Source: Sapria himalayana (taxonomy: Eukaryota > Streptophyta > Magnoliopsida > Malpighiales > Rafflesiaceae). Taken from it: a DNA stretch of 64,000 nt. A program made the translations under genes and the position numbers. Below, piece after piece: positions 12,640-23,295 of this stretch. The stretch spans positions 605,169 through 669,168 of the forward strand of contig JAREIK010002254.1 in assembly GCA_029783825.1 (NCBI GenBank), written 5' to 3'. Below the pieces are notes generated by a model, which was not told the DNA's origin, searched no databases, and worked only from the letters and a program-made list of their open reading frames with translations. The first letter of the stretch is position 1. Each line of letters starts with the position of its first letter.

Positions 12640-13800
12640 GATCATGAGCTCAAGATATGAAGGCTAAAGTCATGACTTTCTTTTGAAAGCCATAATTTCC
12701 TACTTAAATTAATATAGAAACATTTGAGTATAAAAGAGAAAAGAGAGAAAAATCTTCTGATCTTCTTCTTCTTCTCCTTTCCATGCACCAAGTAGAATCT
12801 AAAGTGCCGCAACCAAACCTTAGTGGTGATTTTTGCACTTGATAAGAGCTCAAAAAGAAAGAAAAGAACACAAGATATAAGCCAAACCCTAGAATTTAGG
12901 AGTGTGACTCTCAAATCCCCCTTATGATAGATTCCAAAAAATATATCAGAATAACATGTGGTCTATGTTTATGTAATTTTATTTGTCTATTGTATGAATC
13001 ATCTTTAAATTTAAATATATATTTTGATTAATGTTGTTTATGGAAATTGATGGTTATAATGATTTAGTAATTGAATTAGAAATTTGACTATTGGCGAGTT
13101 GATGCAATTTTTCATTGTGGATAGTAATAGGTACCCCATGAGGCTCACTCACACATATGATAAAAAAAAGTGACAGTCTTTATGACTATGAAGAGCAAGA
13201 TAAATAAAAACATTAAAACTTAAAATTTAGGTATGTTAATTATTATGAAAATGATATTTATGAAGTCAATAGTATAAATAATTTTACACACTTATCTATT
13301 ATACATGTCATAAAAGAATTAATTATTGTCTAAGGTGGAAATTTTATAATATATTTTTTATAAGAATTTTACCTTTAGTGTGTGAGTTATATCATCACCG
13401 AGAAGGATGGTAATAGGTAATTCTCGGGACATGCATTAGTATAAGTGACTCACAAGGTGGTGATAGCCCTTTGAGTTACTTTTATCTGTATGGTTCTCAC
13501 TAGTAAAACGTGAAGGAAACATATGTTAATTGTATTAGTTTGATACTTATGAAGTTATAAGTACAAATATTTATAAACCATATTAGTTATTGGTCTTTAT
13601 GACACATGAGACTAAAGAATAAGAATGTGCATATGAAGCAACAATAAAGGGTAATTGATGAGTTGCCTAAATGATATGCGCTTATGAATGACTCTCGAGT
13701 AGATGTGATTTATTGTCTTGATGATAAAATATCGAGAGACAAACTATGAGGGGACTATCAATGAGATGAGCTCAATGGTGATAGCCACCTTGTATGCTAT
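12640..13800 (+). repeat. R1 repeat copy, forward
   Basis: Direct neighbour of the 10560 copy in the same order: 'gagagaaaaatcttctgatc', 'caccaagtagaatctaaagt', 'aaaccctagaatttaggag', 'gtgtgagttatatcatcacc', 'ggtggtgatagccct', 'gaatgactctcgag' and 'gagatgagctcaatgg'. Confidence 0.7.
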
Positions 13801-14039
13801 TAGGATAAAAAGTCAGAGTCATATTTATCTCATAATAGTTAAATGATTTCAATATTACTTTACCATCCCACCAACCAAGTACCCCACTAGTACTCAAATC
13901 ATGGCAAAAATTTAAATTCCATGACTTTTTCATTGCAGAGGTAGAGCCAATAATTCCAAGGCAAAAACTATGACACACTATTCCATGCACAATGCCTTTT
14001 AACTGTAGAAAGTTATAGAGTAATATGTAAGTCATAACC

Positions 14040-14790
14040 ATTTCATGGGCTATGACTTTTCATTAAAAGAAATGACCAAAGCCATGACCTATTCATAGTA
14101 GCATGACTTTGGTTTATAAAGACAAAATTTATAGCCATGATCATTCTCAATATCATGGTCATATGATGGAAGATATAGACCAAAGTTGTTGCTCATTCTC
14201 AGTACCATAATTTTGTATTTTAGAGATGAAATGAATAGTCATGGTCATTCCTAATACTATGACTATATGATGAAATGAATAGTCATGGTCATTCATGGTG
14301 CTATGGCCAATTTATAGTAGAATGACTTTGGTTTATAGGGACAAAATTTGTAGCCAAGGTCATTCTTTGTGTCATGGCTATCTGATGCAATAGACCAAAG
14401 TTGTGGCTTATTTCAGTACCATGATTTTGTATTTTAGAGATGAAATGAATAGTCATGGTCATTCCTAATGCTATGGATGTATGATGAAATGAATATTCAT
14501 GGTCATTCCTAATGTTATGGCCCATTCATAGCAGCATGATTTTAGTTTATAGAGAAAATATGTAGACATGACCATCTAATGTAAGATATATACCAAAGTT
14601 GTGGTTCATTATTAGTGGTATGATTTTGTATGTTAGAAATGGAATGAATAGTCATAAAAATTCTTAATGCCATGGTCATACGATGTAAGAGAGACTATTC
14701 TCAATGCAGCTCATTCCCAACATTATGACTTTATTTTCTAGAGATAAAATATACAACCATGACTATTCCCAATGTCATAATATTCTCAAG
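14040..14790. repeat. minisatellite of R1 type, long array
   Basis: Repeated words 'gaatagtcatggtcattc', 'ctaatgctatg' and 'tatagggacaaaatt..tagcc'. It contains a higher-order duplication: the block at about 14085-14290 recurs at about 14305-14520. Confidence 0.6.
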
Positions 14791-14958
14791 TTAGAACAAG
14801 ATCAAAGCTTCAACTTTTTCCCTAAAAAGTCATATCGTTCGACTTAAAGTTAGTACCCAACCATTCAAGTATAAAAGGAAAAAAACTAGAATTTAAAGGA
14901 GAGTTCTAGGGCACAAGAAAAGAGATAAAATCTAGAGTTTTAGGAGCCAAATTTTAGA

Positions 14959-16025
14959 GTTTTGTATAGAAATAATATATTTAAAATAAAAAATCCAAAA
15001 TTTAAGGTTAGTTTCAAACATATGCCCAAACTAGTATATTTGGAAACAACGTGGCAATACCCATCATTGTGAATGACAACCATTGCCATGCTGTTGATTT
15101 TTTAAAATCATAGGTCATCATTGTGAATGCCGGCTATTGCCATGTTGATTTTTTAAAATCATAGGCCGTCATTGTGAATGCTGGCTATTGAAAACATTAT
15201 GGAGATCCCATTACGCCCCTCTCACCTCGCCCCTCGCCCCTCGCTCATCTCCTCTCACCTGTATGCCCTTACCTTATGCCCCTCTCTTCGCACCCCTCTC
15301 CCCCCACCTATCTCCAGGAACTCCATGATGGAGCTCTAGTGAGCTCCTTCGTGGAGCTCAAGGATCTCCGTCGAGCTCCACAATGGTGCTCTAGTGAGCT
15401 CCTTCATGAAACTCCACGTCGAGCTCGTTGGAGCTCCACAAACTCTAGGAAGGAGCTCCATGTCGAGCTCGCTAGACCTCGACGAAGCTCCATGAGCTCC
15501 AAGAAGGGGCTCACTAGAGCTCCATCATGAAGCTAGACGGAGCTCCATGAAGGGGCTCACTGGAACTCCATCGTGGAGCTCGATGGAGCTCCTCGAGCTA
15601 GATGGAACTCCACGGGCTCCATGAAGGAGCTCATTCGAGCTCCAATGAGCTCCACATCAAGCTTGATGGAGCTCCTCGATCTCCACGTTAAGCTTGCTGG
15701 AGCTCTATCACGGAGCTCCACGAAGGAGCTCCTAGAGACGGGCGGGGGGAGAAGGGCTAGAAGTGAGGGAAAACATGCAAGGGGAGACGAGCGAGGGGAG
15801 ATGGTCGAGGGTAGAGGGGTGTAATTGGATCTCCACAATGTTTTCAATAGCCGGTATTCAAAACGCTGGCCTATGATTTTAAAAAATCAACAGTGTAGTA
15901 ATGACCTCCGTTCGCAACAATGGGTATTGCTATGCTATTTCTAGACGCAATAGTTTAGACATATTTATAAAACCATCCTTAAATTTTAGATTTTTTATTT
16001 TAAATATATTATTTTCATACAAAAT
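14959..16025. mobile_element. foldback-type element with long inverted arms and a GAGCTC-rich core
   Basis: The left arm (about 14959-15305) and right arm (about 15725-16025) are inverted copies. Shared words include 'aataatatatttaaaataaa', 'ttgattttttaaaatcatag', 'ggctattgaaaacatt' and a 'cccctctcac/cccctcgctc' block. The left arm has an extra internal duplication of the 'tgattttttaaaatcatagg' unit. The core (about 15300-15720) is a degenerate array of the palindrome GAGCTC with GGAGCTC variants on both strands. No transposase is present. The flanks are R1 repeat, so it inserted there; no clear target duplication was found. Architecture suits foldback or MULE-derived non-autonomous elements; frames open across the core are symmetry artefacts. 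Confidence 0.75.
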
Positions 16026-16329
16026 TCCAAAGTTTGCCCAACTCTAAGAGAGATTCAAGAGAAAAGGAGTGATTCAAGGCATAAGTATAAATAATAAGGA
16101 GGGTGTTGAATTATGACTTTTCCTAGATGAAAATTTGAGGCACATAACAAAGTATTATGGATTTAGGGTTTGATTTCTAGATACTTTTGAGAGCTATTAT
16201 TATGAATCTAAAATTCTATGTGATTCATCTTTAATTATTTCGTGTGAATTTCTTCCTAATATTAGGCTAAATTGAGCTCTAGATATGTTGTATTTAGTTA
16301 AGTGTGATGAATATTTGATGAATAAATTT

Positions 16330-17109
16330 AATATTTGAATTTTATTATGGTTTAGATATTAATAGATGTAGTAATTATGTAGAACTAAACTTAAGATTTT
16401 ACTATTATTAATTTTAGTTAAGTGTATGCTATCATAATAGATAGTGACAAGCAAGCCATGAAGCATATTCATACATATAATGGTAAGAAGGAAGTGAAAA
16501 CTTTTTTAATTGTGCTGGGTGAAACAAATTTATATGTTTAAAACTCAATGTTAAGGTATTTTAATCAAGTGAGTATAGTGCCTATAAAGCTAAAATTATT
16601 AATATTTGTATAAGCTAATCCATTATATATATCTTAGAAAAACTAATCCTCTGTTGATATATGTATTTTATAGAATATTTACCATATGCTTTTGCATTTA
16701 GTGTGGGAGTCAAATATCATCATTATAGATAGTGATGGGTAAGCAATGAGACACACATTATTAGAGATAACTCATAAGGTGATCATAATCTTATGAGTTC
16801 CTTTCTATCGAATGACTACCATCAATGAGATTTATAGGAAATAATATATTACTTATGTAAGTGTGATACTTATGAAGCCAAAAATTTAAATGTCTTTACT
16901 ACCATATCATTTTACATGTGTATGACATCAAGGTTGTAGAATAAGAATATACATATGAAGGAATCATCAAGAGTAAATGAGTTGCCTAAAAAATATGGAC
17001 TTGTGGGTGACCCTTGAGCATAAATGATTTGTTTTTTTTGGTAATCAATTATGAGGGGATATCAATAAGTAGACCATCATTGGAGAGAGCTCAATAGTTA
17101 CGAAAGTAA
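16330..17109 (+). repeat. R1 repeat copy, forward, abutting a gag relic
   Basis: Landmarks in order: 'aatggtaagaaggaagtga', 'agtgtgggagtcaaatatca', 'aactcataaggtgatcata', 'gatacttatgaagcc' and 'gagagctcaatag'. Unlike the other copies it is followed at once by a retroelement gag relic, which suggests that R1 is the LTR or 5' leader of that element. Confidence 0.65.
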
Positions 17110-18420
17110 TTCAGACGCCCAAATATAGCTAATGGTAGTCAACTATTTTGCATTGAAACTGAGTTTGATAGAGATGGTTTAGCAATATCAATATAGTAAG
17201 AGGATATCAGAGGACTTGAATAGGCATGTTAGAATGCTTTGGAGTTTTACAATATAGTTAAAATGAATTAAGTTAGTCCATATAGCATCAAGTTACATCT
17301 ATCCTTTTTTCTTTTAGGGACAAGACACAATGTTAATTCTAGTGCTTATCATAAGGCTCAATTAAGAGTTGGAATGAACATGTACAAGCTTTTGCTATAT
17401 ATTTTTTTCTACCTCAAATAATATCATAGTTACGGAGTGAGATAAGCCAACTCTATGATGATGAATTTGAGATTTTGTATGATTATTGGGACTAATTTAA
17501 GAAGTTGTTGAGAAGATGCCCTCAACATAGGTTTAAGTTGTAGTTCTAAGTACAAACCTTCTACATTGAATTGAACTACATGATGAGGTATATGATTGAT
17601 GTGCTCTTGGGTGAGTCGATTATGATCTAATCACATAAGAAAGTATGTTATATTTTTAAAGGGCTAACAAATAACTATCAAACTTCAAATGATTATTTCT
17701 TTGGGAGAAAAAAGTTAGAGTATTGGAGTTAGATAGATTCACCTTAATAGAAAGATTTCTTAAAAGGTTAGAATTTCAAGAAAAAAAAAGCCAAAAGGAG
17801 TGCAATTAATCATCATTGTGCAAGTACAAAAAATAGTGGCTTTCAACCCCATTTATGAAGTGGAGGAATTCAATAGATTGAAAAAATGAGATATTACAAT
17901 AATATTTTCATCCAAATATGAAAAAATGGTATGTATCCAAGTCAAATAGTATGTGCTCCAACCCAATATAAATATATTAACACACTTTCATCAAAAAAAT
18001 GAGAAATTACAATAATTTTTTCTATGAAGTCTATGGAAATCGATAAAAGAATATTAGTCAAGTCCCAAAAATTTTTGGAAATAATTTTATGGAATATAAT
18101 ATTTAATGGGGATCGAAGTTGCATTCTCCACATTTAAGGCTTAAAAAAGCCTTTCATCAATAACACATTAATAAAATTGTTATTCGATATGAAACAAATA
18201 AATAATTAAGCAACTGGATTGAATGGCTCAGTCAAAGTTGGAGCAAATGAACATAGCAATGAATAATATAGAGAATAAAATTAGATAATCAACACTATCG
18301 ATGAATGAGAAGAGCATTAATGAACTATATAGTAATACTTAGACAAATCCAAAAAAGTACTTCTCAATTATGCTTAGAAGTGAAAGAAAATTAAGAGGCA
18401 ACAAATGAGGGAAGCTAAAC
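17110..18420 (+). pseudogene. Ty3/gypsy gag relic
   Basis: Plus-strand reading through about ten stops gives, in order, ISQLYDDEFEILYDYW, FKKLLRRCPQH, VQTFYIELNYMMRYMIDVLL, LTNNYQTSND and finally TNPKKYFSIMLRSERKLRG. These follow the order of plant Ty3/gypsy gag: 'GESLyeawerfKeLLrrCPhHg', 'QtFYnGLn..tr..iDaaaGG', 'aNNYQws.e' and 'vNPkeqc.AItLRSGkel'. Capsid coding is therefore recognisable although inactive. No zinc knuckle was identified. Identification is from remembered family motifs. Confidence 0.7.
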
Positions 18421-18639
18421 TAGAGGGTGTTGGAATTGATTGCACTTTGAATTTACCAAAAGTCATGGTTCCCACCATGACTTACACCAAATTTATAGCT
18501 TACACCATGGTATTTTAAAAAGCCGTGGCCCTCACAGCATGATAGTTTTCAAAGTCATGGTGCCTGAAGAACATAACCCCAAACTTAACCACAAAGCTAT
18601 GATAGAAGAAAAATGAGTATCAGAGAAGCAAATGAAGAG

Positions 18640-19640
18640 TACCCAAGAATAACCATAGTGTGTCATAACTACTCACACATATCATGTGAATTATCTATTA
18701 CCATGATGATGTGACTAACATACTAAAGGTGAAATCCTAATGAGAATATTCTATGAAATATTTACCTGAATCAATAACTATTTCTTCTAAGATATATATA
18801 ATAAAATAGTGTGTAAAATTATTCATTTTTTTCAGCTTTATCAACATCATATTCACAATAATTAGCTTACCTAAATCTGGGGTCTCAATGTATGTATTTA
18901 TTTCATGCACCATAGTAAGAAGGGATGTCACTTTTTTTTTCTATCAATATGTATGAGTAAACCTCATGAGTTATCTGTTAATATTTACCTACAATAAATA
19001 TAAATCCACAAATAGTGAAATTTTTTAATTCAATTTATATGTATTCATCATATCCATCAATTTATATATAATCATCATATCCATCAATTTATATGTAATC
19101 ATCATATCCATCAATTTTAATAAATTCCTAATTCAATTTATATTTAATCACCATATCCATAAATTTTCATTCTACAACATAAATCAAATATATTAATTTA
19201 TTAAAAATAATTCATACATCAAATAAACCATAATTACACAACCTAATACCTTAATTTAGCCTAATATTAGGAGAGATTCAAAGAGATACAAAAGAAGAAG
19301 TCTCATAAATCTTATGTTCCTAATGATATCTCTCATGAGAATCTAGGATATAGACCCTAATCTTATGCTATCTTGATTGATTTTTTTTAATCTACCCTGG
19401 AGATGTGAGTTTGAAAGGCATACCCTCAAACACTAAGTTTTAGCTTATGTTTTGTATCCCTTGCTTTCTCATGGATCTACTAGGGAGTGAATAGGATTGC
19501 TTGTTGTACTTTGATTTTGGCTTGGTGTATGTAGAAATAAAAGAATTTTTTGATTGTTACCTTAGTCTCCTGATCTTGAGGTCGCAACTTTGAAAAGTAA
19601 TCATGGCTTTGGAATGTATCATAATCTTTGAATAACATAA
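18640..19640 (-). repeat. R1 repeat copy, reverse orientation
   Basis: Reverse complements of the R1 landmarks appear in reverse order. At 19020-19180 a local triplication of 'tcatcatatccatcaattta' is visible. Ends in 'gcttgg.gtatgtagaaataa', the reverse of the 'caccaagtagattc' block. Confidence 0.6.
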
Positions 19641-19940
19641 AGCTACGATGCTAAGAAATATCCATAACTTATTCTTTTTTATCTCTATAATACATAGTTG
19701 CGATACTAGGAATGACTATAGTTTTGGCATTGATATATCTTGTGCATCATATGATCGTGACACTAGGAATGGTCGTAATACTAAGAATGGTCTTGCTTGT
19801 GCATTATATGGTCATGACACTGAGAATGATTTATCTTATGCATCATATAACCATAGTTCTAAGAATGGTCATGGCTTTGACCTTGAACTCTCTCATATAT
19901 CACATGGTTGTGGCAATTGGAATGACCATGACCTTGGCAA
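19640..19940. repeat. minisatellite of R1 type
   Basis: About five units of roughly 55-60 bases with 'ggtcatgacactgagaatg' and 'tgcatcatatgatcgtgac' variants. Two overlapping open frames across it are repeat by-products. Confidence 0.6.
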
Positions 19941-20199
19941 TTAGCTTGTACATAAAAGTCATAGTTTTGTCTTCTCTTGAGTCGAAGAGATATAGCCTTG
20001 AAAAGTGATTGTGCTCTAGTAATTGTCATGGCTTTCACCTAAATAGCTTTGGCTTTGTAACTTTCTATAGCTCAAAAGTCAGTTTTGAAAAAGAAGTTAT
20101 AGCGCTAGCTTGAGAATATAAAGTCTTGGTAAAGATAAAGTTGTAGTGATACAAAGTAGTCATAAATTCTAGTAGAAATAGAGTATTTTGTTACTACGA

Positions 20200-20616
20200 C
20201 ATAAAATTAATTTCGTTGTATAAAATTATTATGAGATAAGTATGGATTTCACCATCACGTGTCATCATGATAGTTGTCATCATATGACAAAAAGGAACTT
20301 ATAGGATTATCATGACCTAATAAGTTACTTGTAATCATGTGTCTCATGACTTACTAATCACTGTTTATACCATTACATATATAATTGGAGAAATCATCAT
20401 GCTTATAAAAGTATTCAATTATTGACTAACTTATAAATGTATTCATGATTTTGACTTCATAAGCATCATATTCACATGATTAACATATGTCAATATCAAG
20501 TTTTAATATATAGATTTATCTTATATATCATAATTAGAGAAATCAATACATTCATACCATTACATGTGAGTGTGTTTCGTGGCTTACATATCATATCCAA
20601 TATGATAGCACGCAGA
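20200..20616 (-). repeat. R1 repeat copy, reverse, interrupted by a hAT MITE
   Basis: Reverse R1 landmarks ('gtctcatgacttactaatca', 'ttcataagcatcatattcac') run up to the MITE at 20625 and resume at 21767, continuing to about 22340. The MITE thus inserted into an existing R1 copy. Confidence 0.6.
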
Positions 20617-20730
20617 AACTCACCTAGAGGTGTCAATCGGGTCGGGCCGGTGGTTCGGCACGAGGCACGGCATGATTCAGCCGTGCCTGGGCTGGCTCGG
20701 CACTGAAAATCCCTGTGCTCGACCATGGCA

Positions 20731-21231
20731 TAGAGGTGTCAAACGGGTCGGGCCGGGCCGGCCCGGCCCGAATTTTTTGAGCACGAGCGTGCCGCCGCGC
20801 CGGACCAGGCACGGTTACTGTACCGTGCCGTGCCGTCTTGCCCTGCGGGGTTTAAAATAGCCGGGCCCGGCAAGGCCCGTAGGCACGGCGGGCCATGCGG
20901 GGCCCACTCGAGCTTGCATGTCAGTACTGGTTGGGATTTGGGGGGACCGCAGGTCGAGTCGAATCAGACCCGACCCTCGGTCTTTTTTGCGAGAGGGGCC
21001 ATCGTGGGGTCGAGGTCACGGGACACCCGGCACGGGAGAAACCCGTGCCGGTGTGCCGTGCCACAGGCTGAACCGTGCCGGGTCAGGCACGGCACGGCAC
21101 GGATCGTGCCTAACCCAGGCACTGCACGGGCCCTAACACGGAATTTTTCCGTGCCGGGCCGGCCCTGGCACGGCTAAACCATGCCGTGCCTCGTGTCGGG
21201 CCGGGCCGGCCCGGCCCGGTTGACACCTCTA
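20731..21231. mobile_element. hAT MITE (inner), nested in the 20625 element
   Basis: 501 bases, termini TAGAGGTGTCAAACGGG and CCGGTTGACACCTCTA, flanked by a perfect 8-bp duplication CCATGGCA (20723-20730 and 21232-21239). It holds the family hairpin CACGGT-6-ACCGTG (20810-20827) and an imperfect copy of the GGGTCGGGTC hairpin near 20950-20985. It is younger than its host. Confidence 0.93.
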
Positions 21232-21335
21232 CCATGGCACCAATCGAGTTGTGACGTGCCGAGGCCAACCGGGCCTCGTGCCATGCCTGGCCCGACATGG
21301 TACCGTGGCCTGTTGCACGGTACCTTAGCACGAGC

Positions 21336-21540
21336 TGAGAAACCCCAATTTTTTTAAAAATTAGGGTTTCGGCGTTGCGGCGGAGCAACGGCACGGCCGT
21401 AACCCTAATTTTTTAAAAATTAGGGGTCAGCGGCACGACGATGCTTGCTGAAACCCTAATTTTTTTTAATTTAGGAATTTGGCAGCGCGACAGCACGATG
21501 GTGCACGTCGAAACCCTAATTTTTTTTTAATTTAGGGTTC
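21336..21540. repeat. telo-box tandem repeat inside the outer MITE
   Basis: Four units of about 50-60 bases, each starting AAACCC(T/C)AATTTTTT, running through an A/T stretch to TTAGGG, then into GC-rich sequence. AAACCCTAA is the plant telomere and telo-box motif; here it alternates with its inverse TTAGGG, giving small hairpins. Confidence 0.75.
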
Positions 21541-21766
21541 GGCCCAACCAGGTAGAACCCGGTAGATCGTGTCGCGGGCCCGTTCTGGGCTAAACTCCAC
21601 AAAACCATGCCGGGCTAGGCACGGCATGGTACAATAATCATGCCTAGCCAAGCACGACATGATATAGTAACCATGCCGTGTCTGGCCCGGCACGAAAGCA
21701 CAATCAAGCCTGAAAAAAATGGGTCGGGCCGGCCTGGCCGTCCCGTTTGACACCTCTAAACTCACC

Positions 21767-22340
21767 AATATTAAAACCTTAATTTTTGTTTTACATAATT
21801 AATATATCCATCAATATCCAAACTATAATAAAATCTAAACATCAAATTCATTCATAAAGTATTCATCACATATAATTAAATATTACCCTAAATCTCAATT
21901 TAGCTTGATATTTTAGAGAAATTTAAGTTTCTAATGATAGCTATCAAGAGTATCTAGGAATCAAAACCTAAATCTACAGTACTCAGTTGTTCACTTTTAA
22001 TTCTCCCCTAGGTAGAATCAAAATTCACTCACCCCCAAAATTTATGCTTGTACCTTACATTACCCATTTGCTCATGAATCTCTCCTAGGTTTGGGGAAAT
22101 TTTGATTCCCAAAACCATTGCTTTTATCTCTTTTTTCATGCCCAAGAACTCTCCTCGTCTAGTTTTTCTCTTTTTATACTTAAATGGTTGGGTGATATTT
22201 TTAAGTCAAAAGTCATAATTTAAAAAAAAAAATCATAGTTTTCATTACTTCCTAATATTAGAATGTTGTGGCATTGGGAATGATTGTTGCTACATATTTT
22301 ATCTCTAGAACACAAAGTCATAATATTGAGAATAAGTCGT
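21767..22340 (-). repeat. R1 repeat copy, reverse, second half
   Basis: Continuation of the copy interrupted at 20616. Parallels 5990-6340 ('tgctcatgaatctctcctag', 'gcttttatctcttttttcat'). Confidence 0.55.
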
Positions 22341-22364
22341 GACTTTTATCTTCTAGCACTTCTT

Positions 22365-22530
22365 CTTCTTACTTTTATCTTCTTACTCTTCTTCTTCTTT
22401 ATGTTCCTCTTATTCCTCATCTTCATTTTTTTTTATTTTTCTTCCTCTTCCTTTTTTTTTCATCATATTCATATTCCTCTTCTTCGTCGTCCTCCTCATC
22501 ATCATCATCATCATCTTCTTCTTCTTCAAC
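22365..22530. repeat. polypyrimidine tract, left part
   Basis: Almost pure C/T with TTC, TCA and CTC triplets. It continues at 26231 after the hAT element A inserted, using TCTTCAAC as target. Confidence 0.85.
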
Positions 22531-22766
22531 TAGAGGTGTCAAACGGGCCGGCCCAGCACGGCACGGCCCGTTTTTCCACGTGCCCCGCCGTGCTACCGTG
22601 CCGTGCCCGGCACGGCACGGTATTTTAAAGTCGGGCACGGCACGGCCAGTGGGCACGGCACGGCCAGTGGGCACGGCGAGGCCGTGCCGTGCCGTGACCG
22701 GCCCGCTCGGGCACGTTTGCTCAACCGGGGTCCGGGTCCCGGGAGCCAAGAGGTTTGACACCTCTA
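22531..22766. mobile_element. MITE-like segment forming the left end of element A
   Basis: A second right-type terminus (GGTTTGACACCTCTA) ends at 22766, only 236 bases inside element A, and no second left terminus is seen. Immediately inside it, 22781-22818 forms a hairpin (GCCAAGCACGGGC with GCCCGTGCTTGGC). Likely a MITE nested near the end of A that later recombined with A's own left end, which removed one left terminus. Confidence 0.5.
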
Positions 22767-23295
22767 CAACAGCCAAGGCTGCCAAGCACGGGCACGGGCG
22801 CACGGCCCGTGCTTGGCACTTGGCACTTTGACATGGCAGAATAAAAAAAAATTTTTTTTTTAAATTTTTTTATTAATTTTCTGTTTATCTTTATTTAAGT
22901 TTATGTAATAAATAAAAAATAAAATTTTTTGTAAAAAATATTACATTTAAAATTAAATGTAAGTATGTAAAAAAAAAATTAGAAAATTTATTTTTTTTTT
23001 CAATTAAGATTAGCATTTTTTAATATTATAATGTATTAATTAAATATTAAGATTTAAAGTTAATAAATTTTAAAATAATATTTAAATCTTAAATTAATAA
23101 TTAAATACATTAAGTTAGTAAAAATTTTAATTAAAAAAAATTTAAACTACGCAAATAAAAATTACCATTCATGCTTTTGAAACCAATACTCCGAAAAAAA
23201 AAAGTATAAGTTTCAACTTCAACACAACGTATAATACAAAGTACAAACAAAGCGTATAAATAAAAAAAATATCGAAAAAAAAGAGCAGATGAGCA

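Larger units (their letters stand above)
20625..21758. mobile_element. hAT MITE (outer), itself hit by a second MITE
   Basis: Terminal inverted repeats TAGAGGTGTCAATCGGG (left) and CCCGTTTGACACCTCTA (right), with a perfect 8-bp target duplication AACTCACC at 20617-20624 and 21759-21766. Without the nested copy the element is about 625 bases. Its subterminal parts carry the GCACGGCACGG-type repeats shared with the transposase-bearing elements A and B, so it is a non-autonomous member of that family. Confidence 0.92.

Noticed and set aside
15276..15847. Frames of 83-96 residues on both strands
   Set aside because: Mirror-image frames produced by the GAGCTC palindromic core of the foldback element.
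19648..20008. Two overlapping 98-residue frames
   Set aside because: Frames across a degenerate minisatellite; not a protein family that I recognise.
20476..21768. Several 70-115 residue frames on both strands rich in Arg, Pro and Gly
   Set aside because: They lie inside two nested GC-rich MITEs; open frames reflect lack of A/T-rich stop codons.
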